DNA of 64,000 nucleotides. Source: Sodiomyces alkalinus F11 (lineage: Eukaryota > Ascomycota > Sordariomycetes > Glomerellales > Plectosphaerellaceae). The DNA lies in assembly GCF_003711515.1 (NCBI RefSeq), contig NW_021167080.1, positions 1,323,394 through 1,387,393 of the forward strand. The letters are read 5' to 3'. Shown here in pieces: positions 1 to 12,106 of this stretch; positions within the stretch are counted from its first letter, which is position 1; each line of letters starts with the position of its first letter. Under the pieces are notes generated by a model. It was not told the origin of the DNA, did no database searches, and saw only the letters and a list, made by a program, of their open reading frames with translations. The position numbers and the translations under genes are program-made.

Positions 1-183
1 CTTGGAGCCATTGTTGGAAACGCAAGTGCGGGCGATGAACGGCTCAACGAAGACGGGAATCCTGACGCTTCTATTCCTGTACCAGGGGTCTTTCGGCGCC
101 CACAATATGACTGGTCGCCGCCAGGCGACGATGGCCGGGCCTTGACGGAACGCGTCCACACCATGTCTGGCGGCCGTCTCTGA
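1..183 (+). CDS. 3' end of an unidentified gene (partial)
   Basis: The frame starting at base 1 is open for 60 codons and stops with TGA at 181-183. The peptide (starts LGAIVGNAS, middle PGVFRRPQYDW, end TMSGGRL) has the mixed composition of real coding sequence, and the stretch is GC-rich like the neighbouring exons, whereas the DNA just after it becomes AT-rich and stop-dense. I read it as the C-terminus of a plus-strand gene that begins outside the window. No domain is recognisable and the product is unknown. It could be a chance open frame, as 60 codons is only moderately improbable at this GC content. Confidence 0.5.
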   Translation, partial: LGAIVGNASAGDERLNEDGNPDASIPVPGVFRRPQYDWSPPGDDGRALTERVHTMSGGRL

Positions 184-1348
184 GGCCTCATTGTTCATGG
201 AATGGCTTGCTTGTGAGTGCGAGGTTCGGTGTCGGCAGAAGACGGGGCGAGTTGCTATTGCAGGGTTAGATGATCATGATTATTCCAAGAATAGAATAAT
301 AGGTAGTGAACATGTATAGCCCCGAACGGTGGGACTTGGTCTCGTGAAGAATAGGGACCTATCATCCGGGAGTAAGGATCTACGAAGCGTCGTCTCGTCG
401 CGAGCTTTTACGGGCCCATTGCCCCAGTGGAATCCATACCTAGGTATCTTAGGTATCTACAATAATGTAGGGACCTAAGTAGCTGCTAGCTGGTGTCACT
501 GTATTATACCTTACCTTATTCTGGTAATGAGCATGACTAAGCACGGGTACGGCGAGGCTAAGGCAATCAGTCGGTGGGCCGGTGGCTAAGGTAACCAACC
601 GCCTGAGCAGGTACCGCCACAGGCATGAACACACACCTACTTCGTACAAGCTTCACCCCCCTTAAAGAACTCTACGAATTTCCGCCTTTTCTGCCGGCAC
701 TTGCAGATAAAGGACGTTGCAATTCGGTAGCATCTCACACAGAATCACCTGTTGCTTGAGGCATCTTCGCTCTTCCTCTGTCTTCGTGGCGGGCATCGAG
801 CTGAAGGTCACACACATGCAAGGCTGAATACGGCCTTCGTTCAATTCACTGTCAGCCTTGCTAACTAAGGCAGGTGAGTTGTGGTATTGTTATGCCTGCT
901 TGTCTGCTACAGCCTTCAGCCCCTATACTCTGCGGCATCGATCACTTTGGCCTTCCTCCAACGCGGTGATATCGTAAGAAACGCGTGTCTATCGGCAAGT
1001 TCCCGTCTAACCTGAACGCCGTTTGACATCTTCATACCACATGTCCGCTCCAAGAACCCTTGGCGCAAACATTCCAACCCTCGCATCTTTCTCACCCGTT
1101 CCTCAGTCATCTCACTTGCCCTGGCAGCTGCGAGGTGGTGATCGCCGTCTGTTGCAGTGGCCAAGCCTCCCCTTTCCAACTCTATATCGCTTGGATTAGT
1201 TTAGTTCTTTGTCTGACGCTGCTACAGCATCGCCGATACTCCGTTCATCACTTCAGCTGATGAGATAGCCGGCTCAGGCCCCTTCCGACGGGTCCCCGGC
1301 AAATTTTGTCGCGCAGCTGGGTTATCCAAGATCCCTTGTCATTCCAAG
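184..1348. other. Intergenic region, promoter side of the histone deacetylase gene
   Basis: No convincing gene. Holds TACCTAGGTATCTTAGGTATC-like palindromic repeats near 440-462 of the dispersed GGTACC/TAGGTA family. The last 150 bp before 1349 are presumably the 5' leader of the deacetylase gene. Short ORFs here look like chance. Confidence 0.5.
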
Positions 1349-3997
1349 ATGGAGGACACGGGGCAGGACGTCGTCATGGACGGCACCGACTGGCACCCGA
1401 ATGAAGCACCAGGTGCCAACGGCGCCGCGCATCCTCCCAGGGTTGACCAGGGTCCCTCTCTTCATGATACGACGCCGTCAGGTGAGGAGGAGGGGGGGGA
1501 GGACTACGAGGAAGAGTATGACGGCGAGTCTGAGGACCGGAGCATTGTCTATCAGCTGCGCCGAAGAGGGCTGCTGCCCACCGGCTGTTGCTACGACGAC
1601 CGCATGAAGCTGCACTACAACGCCGACTTCACATCGCATCCTCACCACCCGGAGGACCCTCGCCGAATTGAAGAGATTATCAAGGCCTTCAAGAAGGCCG
1701 GGCTCCTCTACTCCGGACCAGAAACCGAAGTCGCGAGGATCACGCGGGACGCGCCGACCAAGTACATGTGGAGGATCGCCGCGCGCGAAGCCAGCAAGGA
1801 AGAGATCCTCACCACGCACACCCCAGACCACTTCACCTGGGTCAAGAGACTATCGACCATGTCCTACACGGAACTCCGCCAGACGAGTCGGGTCATGGAC
1901 CAGGGCCGATCTTCGCTTTATGTTGGCAGTCTGTCCTATCCGGCAGCACTTTTGTCATGCGGCGGCGCCATCGACACCTGCAAGCAGGTCGTGGAGGGCA
2001 ATGTGAAGAATGCATTTGCCGTCATTCGACCACCGGGACATCATGCCGAATACGACCAACCGCTGGGGTTCTGTTTCTTCAACAATGTACCCGTGGCTGT
2101 CAAGATCTGCCAGCGCGAATACCCCGAGCTGTGTCGCAAGGTCTTGATTCTCGACTGGGACGTCCATCATGGCAACGGAATCCAGAACATCTTTTACGAA
2201 GACCCCAACGTCCTGTACATCTCCCTCCACGTCTACCAGAACGGCAACTTCTACCCTGGCAAGCCGGAAAACAGCCAGGTTCCGGACGGCGGCATGGAGC
2301 ACTGCGGCACCGGTCCCGGGCTGGGCAAGAATGTCAACATTGGCTGGCATGATCAGGGCATGGGCGACGGCGAATACATGGCAGCGTTTCAGAAAATCGT
2401 CATGCCGATCGCGCAGGAATTCAACCCGGACCTGGTCGTCGTGTCGGCCGGGTTCGACGCCGCCGACGGGGACGAGCTGGGGGGTTGCTTCGTGACCCCG
2501 CCGTGCTACGCGCACATGACACACATGCTCATGTCGCTGGCAGATGGCAAGGTGGCTGTCTGTCTGGAGGGAGGGTACAACCTGAGGGCCATCTCCAAGT
2601 CCGCCGTCGCCGTGGCCCGGACGCTGATGGGAGAGCCCCCTCCGAAGATGGACATTCCCAAGGTCAACAAGGAGGCGGCAAGAGTGTTGGCGACGGCCCA
2701 GGCTTACCAAGCGCCGCATTGGGAGTGCATGAGGCCCGGCATTGTGAATGTGCCCGATCTGCAGGACCTCCGGGCCACGCGCCTGCAAGACCATATCAGG
2801 CTCGGCCAACGGCAGGAGCTCGCGACTAGACACCAGATGATCCCGCTCTATATTCAACGTGATGTTCTCTTCAAGGCATACGAGAACCAAGTGCTGGTGA
2901 CGCCTACTTTGCAACTGGCTCGTCGCCTACTAGTCGTCATACATGATCCGTATGCCCCCCCCCCAAAACAAAACAAAACAAAACAAAACAAAACAAAACA
3001 AAACAAAACCTCGAAAGGCATAGTCATGCTAACGAAAACAAACCAAAAAAAGACCTCAACTCGTCGCACAGCCCGATGCAATTGATAATCACCTAGAGTC
3101 TCATAATGCATGGATTGTATGTTCCCTTCAATCTCCTGTTCATATTGGGCTATGCAAAGGGAAAATAAACTGACCCGTCCACTCTTTTTTCTTTCTTTTC
3201 TGCACTCTTTAGGTCGACGGCGTCACAGAATATGTCAACTGGGCTATCAGTGAAGGGATGGGAGTCATGGATGTCAACGTTCCCAGCGCTGTGCCGCATG
3301 AGGATGTGAGTTGAATATATCACCTACCGTATCCAGGTCATACCTAGGGAGCCAGGGAGGTCGGCGTTATTGACTGAAGAAAACCTCAGGACACGGATCC
3401 ATTTACCGCTCGCTCTCCTGAGAAGATCCTGCAGGCGCAGCTCCAGGAACTGGTCTGTTATCTCTGGGACAACTACATTCAGCTCTACGACAACGCCACG
3501 GACATTTTCCTCATGGGTGTCGGAAACGCTTACCTGGGCGTTAAACTACTACTTATGAACAGAGGTAAGCCACCCCGAACCCCGAAGACCTCGGATCCCT
3601 TTAAATAGCTTCCGAAAGGGCGGTACAATACTTTGATCATTATTTTGCTAACGGGCAACAAAAACCGCACGACGCAACAGACTGCAAAGATCGCATCTCT
3701 GGCGTGATTAATTTCGTCACAGGAACGCTCCGGCCCATCAAGTCGGACGTCGACCAGGACCTCTCGGCATGGTACAAGGAGCATTCGCGGGTCTACATCT
3801 CCAGCGATCATGCGTGTTGGCAAAACGAGGATCTGACGCGCAAGGTGCAGAAGCGGCGCTTCGGGACAGTGAAGCGCAGTCCAGTGCAGGGACTGGGGAA
3901 GATGCTGCAACACCATGCCGACGAGGCCAAGGAATGGATTATGGAGATTATTGAGAGAAACGCAGGAGACACGACAGAAGAAGACAAACCGGAGTGA
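1349..3997 (+). CDS. hda1: Class II histone deacetylase (HDA1/Clr3 type)
   Basis: Zn-dependent lysine deacetylase acting on histone tails in the nucleus. I derive five exons: 1349-2949, 3053-3116, 3213-3305, 3390-3564, 3681-3997, which join in frame to 749 aa, in the usual HDA1 length range. The catalytic domain spans roughly residues 75-430: RPPGHHAE near 227, DWDVHHGNG near 270 (metal-binding D and H), GGYN near 405. The C-terminal third after the HDP motif matches the Arb2-like tail typical of fungal HDA1 (SHNAW, EYVNW, LMGVGNAYLG). The N-terminus is an acidic, presumably disordered segment. All introns have GT-AG ends and CTAAC/CTGAC-like branch sites. Intron 1 contains an (AAAAC)n tract; without splicing it there the frame runs into a spurious Lys/Asn/Thr repeat. 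Members of this family act in heterochromatin and secondary-metabolism silencing (family knowledge). Exon 2 is only 64 bp. Confidence 0.93.
2965..3009 (+). repeat. (AAAAC)n microsatellite inside intron 1 of the histone deacetylase gene
   Basis: About nine head-to-tail AAAAC units follow a run of ten C. They lie between the donor (GTATGC at 2950) and the branch site (TGCTAAC at 3028-3034), so length changes would not alter the protein. Confidence 0.9.
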
Positions 3998-4840
3998 GCT
4001 GGGTGCAATCATCGGCGTCGATAGAATCGGGGGTGGAGAGTTTTGGGCACTAATGCGACCTGTGAGCCGGAGGTTTTCACATACTTGGGACCTTTTATTC
4101 AAACCCGGAGTCCTCCAATGTAGTTCTCCTTTTCTTGCTCTGTGTGTTTTCTCTGTGTGTTTTCCCTTTTTATTTTATTTTCATGAGCTGGTGTAGCATG
4201 TAAAGATATTCCTAGCATGATGTAGCTCGCCATTCCTCGATCCGATTCAAGGAACCCGTGGCGGCTCTAATGGAACCCTAGAGGGACTCTCAAGTGCTTG
4301 TCGTGATGCACTGTCCTCACAGACAGCGTACCAAAATACGAAATACGCTGGAAGGTCGAGGGATCAGTGAGATACTGGTATCCGTTATCCGTATCCGTAT
4401 TCGTACCGGACCAGGTGGTTCGCGATCGTGCCCCGTAAGTTAGGTAAGGTACCTTACCTAGGTACGTACCCCATCATGGCGGCACATAAGGTAGGTAGAG
4501 CTTATCTAATCAGGGATATCTTATCGGACGTCCCAATGCTGCATCTGCCTTCCAATCTTCAAAGCGGAAAACTTTCCTGAGCTTCGCGTTCAACCTCTCT
4601 TGACCCTCGAACACGACGATTAAAGCGACAACAAACGACGACAATCGGACTATCATCGAACATCGTCCTGTATCAGGTAGACGTATTGCTTTTACTTCAT
4701 TCAACACTCATTATATTAGTCATTTCTGCACACGAACCGAGCTATATCGCACCGCCATACAACAACGGCGATATTCAAGGGGCTGGTCGCCAAAGCGACT
4801 CCCTTTACGACTCCCTTTACACAACACATAGCTATTCGCT
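3998..4840. other. Intergenic region between histone deacetylase and RS-rich protein genes
   Basis: Contains the probable 3' UTR of the upstream gene and the promoter of the downstream one. A dense GGTACC palindrome cluster (AGGTAAGGTACCTTACC, then TAGGTACGTACC) lies near 4442-4472. No gene seen. Confidence 0.5.
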
Positions 4841-6822
4841 ATGGACCGTAGAAATAGGTTGGTTCATCCTTCCATTTCTTCTCCCACCGGATTATGTCCC
4901 CAATCGTCCGACTCTGTTCATTCCGTTGAGAGTGATCGCTACGCCATGTATCGAGACGCGAACGAATTCACACTTTGTGCCTTCTCCCTTTTCGCAACCG
5001 CAACTAATCTCTCGGTTCCAATCTAGATTCGAGGACGGCGAAGTCACCAGGTATGGCGCGGGCGAGTCTTGGAGACCCTTCCCTCGGGATCGGTCACCTC
5101 GTCGGCCTAGGACGCCGCCAAGAGACCGTGACCGCGACCGCGACCGCGAATGGGACCGCGACCGGAACATCAGAGACAGGGACAGAGTGAGAGAACGCGA
5201 GAGACCACGGAGTCCGCCTTTGGTATCCGATAGCTACGTGCCAGGTAGATCCCCGCCACGTCGCCGGTCACGGAGTTTTGACCGATTTCGACGCGAGAGG
5301 TCTCGGGGAGGCGGCGCAGACACTTGGAGGAGGCGGGATAGGAGCCGCAGCCTGCCGCGTCGTCCGTCGCCGCCGAGGCGGAGTCCCGTTGGTAGACGCA
5401 CCCCGCTAGGCAGGTCGCCCGCCATACGGGATGAGCGCCCCGATAGACCGAGGTCTCCTCGCCGTGATAGGGACAGGCTTTTCGACCCACGTGATAACAG
5501 GTGCGACGGGTTTTCTTCTTCTTCTTATTCTTCTTCTTCTTCTTCTTCTTCTTCTTCTTCTTCTTCTTCCTTTTTTCTTCTCTTTTTCTTCTTTTTTCCC
5601 GTTCAAGCATCAAACTTTTTTTCCTAACTGTATACTTGGCAGACGGAGATCCCGATCACCGTTCGGAAACCGAGATCGGGGCTTTCCCGAACGGCCGTCA
5701 CCGAGGCGGTCTCCCGTACCACGCCCCGGATTCCGACCTCGATCGCGCAGTCCCAACCGCCGCGGTGGTGAGAACTATCAGCCAGCACCGTACATGAGAC
5801 GTCACTCGCCGCTTCCGCCTGTGCCAAAGGATATTATCCTCCCAGCAAGACCTGCATCTCGCAGGACGTCCCCGTATCCAATACACCCACCAAGACCACG
5901 CTCACGACCCGCTTCTCGAGCTGTGTCGCCCGTCCAGAACAACACCCCGGTCCCATTATCTATAAAGCGAGAAACCCCCAAGCCCGCTCGACAAGAGCAA
6001 CCCGCGGCTGGCGGTGCGAAATCCCCACCCCGCGGCCCCGCTGCGCTACGAGTCCCGCCAACCGGGCCGGGACAGGCAAGTCGGAACTTCACCGCTCCAG
6101 CAGCCGCTCCCAGCGCCCAGACCCTCCAGACCCTCCAGACCCTTCAGGCGACTCCGGCTACCCAGACTCCCCGTCAACAGCAGCCATCGAGCACACAGCC
6201 CCCACGATCGGACGCAAGCAGCCCAACCGTACCACCCGCCGGTCCTCGAGGCTACGTGCCTCCTAGGGGCGGTGGATTCGGCGCACGAGGCGGGCGCGGG
6301 GGTTGGCCATCCGGCGGGCCGACACGCCATGCGAGCATCTCCTCGCCCTCCCCTTCGACCCCAGGACCGAACCCTACCACCAACACCATTCCCACGGGTC
6401 CCCGCGCTGGATCGTCCGGTCCTCTCCCACCCACTCCCTCCGCGGTGCCCCCCAAACCCTTCAACCCACCGACAGGCCCGGCTGCCCAACTCCCCAGCGC
6501 CGTGGCCCCAGCCCGACCGACTCTCGCCCAGACCTTGATTGCCACCCTTCCGCCCATCATACCGGGCGGCAAGCTGGACCCGGCTTCGCTTCCGTCCAGC
6601 CTGGGCGTGACGCGCGACCTGGAGCCGCACTACAGGAAGCTGAAGGTCGAGGAGGAGAAGCTGCGGGTGGAACTCGACGCCAAACACGACCGGCTGCGCC
6701 AGTGTGTCGCCGTGTGGGACAAGCTTGAGCTCGAATCCAAGGCCTGGAAGACCAAAGTCGATCTCAACGAGCAGAGCGTGAAAGGCGCCCCCGGTGGGGA
6801 GCTGGGCGGTGCTGCCTTTTAG
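4841..6822 (+). CDS. Arg/Ser- and Pro-rich protein, probable nuclear RNA-processing factor
   Basis: I infer three exons, 4841-4947, 5027-5500 and 5643-6822, giving 586 aa. The start MDRRNR was chosen because it splices in frame (donor GTATCG at 4948, branch CTAAT, acceptor TAG at 5026). The region from about residue 50 to 260 is dominated by RD, RDRDR, RS, RSP and PRRSP repeats as in SR-type splicing proteins. The middle is Pro/Ala/Thr-rich with GGRGG near residue 410. The last 100 residues form a charged, probably helical segment (HYRKLKVEEEKLRVELDAKH). No RRM or other fold is visible. The second intron (5501-5642) carries a (TTC)n tract and splices phase 2. Function is inferred only from composition; homologues would be fungal 'hypothetical' or SR-like proteins. 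Exon 1 is the least certain part. Confidence 0.75.
5513..5592 (+). repeat. (TTC)n polypyrimidine microsatellite in an intron
   Basis: Nearly continuous TTC units interrupted by TTATTC and TTTTTTC, placed just upstream of the branch site CTAAC and the acceptor of the second intron of the RS-rich gene. It may act as an oversized polypyrimidine tract. Confidence 0.85.
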
Positions 6823-7818
6823 CCATACCAGCGGACTGATGTTTTTTTCTTTCGGCCTTTTCCGCGAGCCACCACTGGATTTGAACTTCCTCCCTCTACG
6901 TGGCTACGTGGCCGGCTCCTTTACGTTACGCGGGTTGCTATGCTAGCTAGTGCCAGCATCTCTGGCTGCCTTGTTGCCCTTGTGGTTTCTGGATTGTATG
7001 GTTATATTCTAGATCCAGACTAGAAAAGTGCATGTCTATGATACCCAACCGAGGCCAATCACACATTATTATTCTTATAAAGTGACGAAAGCGGGCTTTG
7101 GTGTGACCCTTTTCTCTCCAGAGAAATTTATGTTTGACTTGATATCTTCCAAGATGCCACACCTAATCGAACGATCAGCGATTATTCATGTGGAAGTGTT
7201 GCGAACACTGTAGTCCCTGCTTATAGAACATCGTAGCCGAGGCTACCTACCTTACGGCATGTCCCCTTGCACATACCCTAAAGCCTTCCCAGAACCCCAT
7301 CCTGAAAGGTAACTTACAGCCTTAACCTCTGGAGGCTTCATGCGCAAGCCCACCCTCATACACCACAAAAACAGAGTAAGGGTACGAGAGCAGAAGCGTG
7401 TTCGAGAAACGTATATTATACGGGCCAAGTAGTACACGCCTTGAAATCTACATGTGAAAATCGTGTTGCGTGTTGCGTGTAAAGAAAGGTTGACTATAAG
7501 CGACAAAGAAAATAATAGGGGAGATGTGGTAGATGACGACCAGAAGATGGCAGGAATTAGGGATGAGACTTTAGATAGTCTCAGCTGAAGAACGTCTCCA
7601 CATGCTGCTGCGTTACCCATCAAGCCAACGAAAGAAATAACATAACGCCTGGTGGAAGCGCCGAAGTGGGAGAAAAAGGTAAGGGAAGAAGAAAACCACC
7701 CCGGTCGGTGGAATATAAGGGTATCTTCAGACAACCGGAAGAAACCAAGTGGATAGACACACTATCGAGCGACGTCTTTGACCCCTCCGCTAAAAGGAAA
7801 AGGATGGTTCATGAAAAC
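6823..7818. other. Convergent intergenic region
   Basis: Lies between the ends of two convergent genes and should hold both 3' UTRs and terminators. A 160-codon open frame on the minus strand (7252-7734) has no recognisable domain and is not called. Confidence 0.5.
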
Positions 7819-9081
7819 TTAAAAGTTTTGCGAAATACCAGCGCTCTGTTGGGGATAGGGAGCTGGGTTCTCGATCGTCGTATTCCTCCTCGCCGGGTTA
7901 TCGCGGATGACTGGCTGCGCAGGCATTTCGGCAGCCCGTCCATCAGCGTCCGAGTAAGGATTGCCGTGTGCGTACTGATCATAAGGTCCGTTCCCTCCCC
8001 CGTACGCCATGCCGATGCCGTCGGTTGATCCTTCCGAGCGTCCCGCGGCGCTGTAGGACGAAGAAGCATTGGAGGGCCCCCGTTGGACGCCGCCGGCGCC
8101 GCGGTTCAGAGCGGCGGAAGGGCCCATGGCGCCAAGGATCTCGCCGTCGTGAGCGTAGGATCCGTCGTTGAGCAGCGCTTCGCCCGACATGGCGTCGTGG
8201 CCGTGGGCGGGCGAATGGCCGTCCGAGTACGCAGTGGCGGCGGTGTTGCCGCCAGACATGGTCGTGGAGGCCTTGTGTCCGGTCGAGCCGGCAAGGGTGG
8301 TCGAGCCCCAGCCGCGGTAGCCCGAGCCGCCGTCGTCCCTCATCTCATAAGCGTTCTCGCTGCCCAGGGCGGGGATGGTGGGGTCGGCGTTGGGGTTGTA
8401 CGAATAGTCCTCTACTTCTTCCTTGCGGCGAGCTTCCTCGGCATCCCGCTTGGCCTTGCGCTTCCTCCAGAAAAAGAGACCGGCGAGGATGATCAGGCCG
8501 ACGGCTACAATGGGGACGACGACGGCAACGGCAATCTTGCCTCCGTCACTGAGACCGCCTCCTCCACTGCCGCCGGTGTTGACGGGCGCCTCGGTCCCGC
8601 TGGACGTCGGAGCCGAGCTAGGCAAAGCCGGCTCTGAATTCGAGGCGGTTGTTGTGATGGTGCGGATGATGGTGCTTGTGATGCCTCCGTTGGAGTTCAC
8701 AGATGTCTCCACCGAGGTGATTACTGTCGACGGGGGTTCGTCCGAAGTGGTTGGACTGGTAGGGGCCGGGGCCGACGTGGGCGGGGCTTCGGAGGTCGAT
8801 GGAGGAGGAGGCGGCGGTGGCGGAGGAGGGGAGGGAGGAGAGGATTCTGATGACGGTTCAGGTGGCGGGGGAGGAGGAGGCGGCGGGGGCGGAGGCGGAG
8901 GCGGCGACGGAGAAGGTTGTGTTGGAGGCGAGCTAGGGCTCGAAGAGTCGTCGGGTGGCTCTTCTGTAGGCTGCGAAGGCTCGGGAGTCGGGGAGGGAGG
9001 CTGGCCCGTAGGGGGGTTATCATCGGACGGTGTAGGGGCCGGAGGGGAGATCCCATCCGTCGGGTCGCTAATGTCGGACAT
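7819..9081 (-). CDS. Proline-rich single-pass membrane protein (SKG6/Axl2-type anchor)
   Basis: Single-exon frame of 420 aa, starting MSDISDPTDG at 9081. The frame stays open 40 codons further upstream, but that extension looks unlike coding sequence. Residues 1-165 are Pro/Ser/Thr-rich with two long polyproline runs, then a Ser/Thr stalk and GGSGGGG. A single transmembrane helix follows near residue 180-204 (KIAVAVVVPIVAVGLIIL), with a basic stop-transfer stretch (WRKRKAKRDAEEARRKEE). The cytoplasmic tail of about 200 residues is Gly/Ser-rich. This is the layout of fungal proteins with a SKG6/Axl2-like transmembrane helix, some of which act in polarity or wall sensing (family knowledge). There is no cleavable signal peptide at either start. 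The substrate or partner is unknown. Confidence 0.75.
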   Translation of the reverse strand: MSDISDPTDGISPPAPTPSDDNPPTGQPPSPTPEPSQPTEEPPDDSSSPSSPPTQPSPSPPPPPPPPPPPPPPPEPSSESSPPSPPPPPPPPPPSTSEAPPTSAPAPTSPTTSDEPPSTVITSVETSVNSNGGITSTIIRTITTTASNSEPALPSSAPTSSGTEAPVNTGGSGGGGLSDGGKIAVAVVVPIVAVGLIILAGLFFWRKRKAKRDAEEARRKEEVEDYSYNPNADPTIPALGSENAYEMRDDGGSGYRGWGSTTLAGSTGHKASTTMSGGNTAATAYSDGHSPAHGHDAMSGEALLNDGSYAHDGEILGAMGPSAALNRGAGGVQRGPSNASSSYSAAGRSEGSTDGIGMAYGGGNGPYDQYAHGNPYSDADGRAAEMPAQPVIRDNPARRNTTIENPAPYPQQSAGISQNF

Positions 9082-12000
9082 GATGAAGACTTCTTCGAAA
9101 GGCAGAATGTTAGCCAGAGAACGGGGGAGTACGGAGAAGAGCGTGTAGCTTGTGTGCACGCAACTTGAATATGTAAACATGGCCTTTAGATGGCGAGACA
9201 AAGGGGAAGCAATGAGAAAGGAGAGATGGGGAGTATGAATGGATCGAAAGATGACATGAACTTTCCAGAGCGTTACTGGGCATTAAAGCGACAAGCGACC
9301 CCGGGTCCAGAAGGGGAAGATACGCAAGGATGGAACAGACAGAATACGACATCACGTACCTTTTCACTCCGCTTCCTGTCCTATCTTCAATCGGTCGTGG
9401 AACGAGGAAGACGAAGAAGAAGACGACGAGGACGACGACGACAACGACTGAGTACTGGCAAATCTCGGGACTGACACAGTGGTAGACAAACGAAAAAGAC
9501 AAGAAGAAAAAAAAGGAAAAATAGACCGGCGACGTCGTGCTGAGAGAGCCTCCTCCGTGGTTCAATTGCGGCCGAGATGCGGTCGTGTCTGGGGGAAAAA
9601 AGAACACACGTTCGGGGGGAAGGTATAAGGTAGGTAAGCGGGTTGGGGAATCGTCGTTCTGTTCCGTGTTGCGGGAGATAATTACTGCTGACTCAGTTTC
9701 GGGTTAGGCGAGGCACCGGGACGCGATCCTTGGTTGGCCCTGACGCCGCGCTGAAGAAAAAGAGAAAGGGAAAGAGTGGGGTGAGGACAAACCCCTTGAT
9801 CGAATCGGAAGTGGAAGTACAAATAAGAACAGGGTACTACGAAGCACGAAGTAGGTGCCTTATAGCATACAATCATGGGATGACGAAACAAATAAGAGAG
9901 AGAGAGAGGGTAGGTAAGACGCAGGCAAGAAAGAGAGAAATGGAAGGAAAGGCAAGAAGCGGGGAAAGAGAACCCCAAATCTGGTTGGAGGCAAAAGCCG
10001 AGCTCTGGAATTCCAGTACGAAGACGAATACAACGTACTTCGTAGGTAGATTCCAGCCGGTTTGGGAGGCTGTCCAAGCTGTCCCAGGGCTCATCCAGTA
10101 ATTACCACGTACCTGTTCCTGTTCCTCCAACAATTGTATTCGTAGATTTCTCAGGTACCGTACCAGTCAGTACCTTGCCTGTGGTGGCCTGGGCTCTGGG
10201 CTACCTACCCGGTTAGGGGGGGGATATAGGTCAGAGCTCGAACAGAGAATTTTGCACTAACCAGAGCCAGGACAGAGATATCGCTGTCAACATAATGTTC
10301 TAAGACGTGCGATATCTGACCAGTCCATCGGGCTCTGACCTATAACCAGCCAAACCCGGGTAGGTAGGTATGACCTCAGAGAGTCGAGAGATGGAGGGTC
10401 AAAGCCACAATCAGTTCCCCAGGATCACCGCATTATTGCATGGATCTGCCAAATTTGGAATTGGGTGCAGAAACTAAAGCCTAGTGCGAGGCGTCCTACT
10501 GGGGGTGGAGGTTTAGGTTCCTTTAGTTCCTTTGGTTCCTTTGTTCCCTGGGTAGGGGTATCTGGTATCTGTACCCCAGTGGTTCAACCTTCCAAAATCC
10601 ATCCGTCCGTACCTTAGATGGTATGACTAAGGTAAGTAAACCCAGGGCGGCTTGATTATTAGTTACTAAGGTACGAGGATCGAACTTTTCTTTTCATGGA
10701 ACGGATCCCAACGTATCCGTATCCCTTTACAATGTATGCATCCGGACTTGCGACAAAGATCTGTTCTTAGGTGCCTCGCCTTCGCGTCGACAAGAGTGAG
10801 GTACATAGTCCGGACACCATCAAGTCAGTATTACGGAGGACTATGTATCCGTAAGGTATCCGTGCTCCAGACATGCGATATCTCGAGGTAATTCCCGTGG
10901 TTTATGCGATTCATGTTTCCCCTGCGCCACACACCCAAGGCTCGAAGTTACAGGCCAACGTCGAGGACGATTACCTCTGCCGGGATATGCCGAGTCCACA
11001 AAGATGAAGACGAAGAGCAAGATTTTTTTTAAACACCCCCCCCCCCCCCCCCTTTCTCCTTCAGGAAAGATGTGATGTACAACGGTACATATAACTACTG
11101 GCTACATATAGCGTGCTAAGTGGTGGCTAAATGGCCTTCTGACCTTCTGAGTAGGGTATACGAAGCGGTGACGAGGTCAGATCAACTCGGAGAAAAATAC
11201 CTAGGTATCGCATTCCGAACACGCAAAATGTGACCAGTTATTTATTAATCCTCCTGGGTGGTCAATTGAGCGTGGGATGTTACTTACTAGGTATGTTCAT
11301 ACAAAGCTGTCAGATGCCCACGAGGTGTGACAAACCATATTATGTTAGACTTATAGGGTACCTCGATCCTATATATCCACACTTATTCCCCTTATTTTTC
11401 CTAATAAGGTACCTTACCGTCGTTAGATATCCCCGTGAAGTACCACGAACTTTACTTAGATGAATACACACATGACTCCGCGTACCTTATTTGTGTTCTG
11501 ACAACAGCTCTCCCGTCGCATCGTTTATAAAGTAAGGTACGGAGCAGATCACCCAAGGATATGTATTTATCCCGTTTCTCTTGCTTTCGGGTATGGAAAC
11601 ATAATGCCAGTCACATACACAAGGCAGTGAAGATTCGTTGAACGAAACAACGACCGTCGAGCTTCCCGTTCATCCGAACACTTTGTAGTATTCGTTATGC
11701 GCTGTCTGTCTGATGCCGACTACCCAATCCCAGTCTAAAATAAAGAGGAATTAAACAAACCATGAGGGAGTCCACCGAGCCCTCGTCTTTTGATCTAACC
11801 GCTCCAAACGCGGTTCGAGATGTGGTGTGTCCGTGACATTACCAACCATGTCGCTCCGAGAAATGCTGGCATTTATGGGTACCATGACAGGATGGGCCAC
11901 TCGCTGATATGAAACAAACATAGAAAACCATGCGCCTTTGCTCACAGAGTCAGGTTCATGTACATGCAAGGGCAATGGTAACATACGTGCAAGGTTTGAG

Positions 12001-12106
12001 AATCGCCTGCTTGGTCTGCGCCAGCGCTGCTCCGAAACTAAAATCACCTTGCCAACTGTATACAAAAAAATAACGCATACAAATTCACAGGGTCGGGAGG
12101 AACAGG
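9082..12106. other. Long intergenic region with small palindromic elements
   Basis: Three kilobases without a convincing gene. From 9082 to about 10100 it is the probable promoter and leader of the downstream minus-strand membrane protein gene. The rest is AT-rich with repeated TAGGTA/GGTACC motifs (10367, 10610, 11200, 11406, 11533), an A8/C-run at about 11030-11052, and the fold-back element at 10200-10370 listed separately. Open frames here are short and composition-driven. Confidence 0.5.
10200..10370. mobile_element. MITE-like fold-back element
   Basis: The two ends are inverted copies. CTACCTACCCGG at about 10201 pairs with CCGGGTAGGTAG at about 10356. TATAGGTCAGAGC (10225-10237) pairs perfectly with GCTCTGACCTATA (10332-10344). 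Inner GATATCGC/GCGATATC also pair. Almost the whole 170 bp could fold into one hairpin. No coding capacity. It could be a non-autonomous transposon remnant or a structured RNA locus. No clear target-site duplication was found. Confidence 0.5.

Noticed and set aside
1955..2914. 319-codon open frame antisense to the histone deacetylase
   Set aside because: Lies opposite the catalytic domain coding sequence; composition mirrors the GC-rich codon use of the real gene.
6870..6905. tRNA T-arm-like GGATTTGAACTTCC
   Set aside because: No acceptor, D or anticodon stems can be placed around it.
7252..7734. 160-codon minus-strand open frame
   Set aside because: Patchy hydrophobic composition without family features, in the 3' flank of two convergent genes.
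8083..9148. Gly-rich open frames antisense to the proline-rich membrane protein
   Set aside because: Poly-Gly is simply the complement of the polyproline codons.
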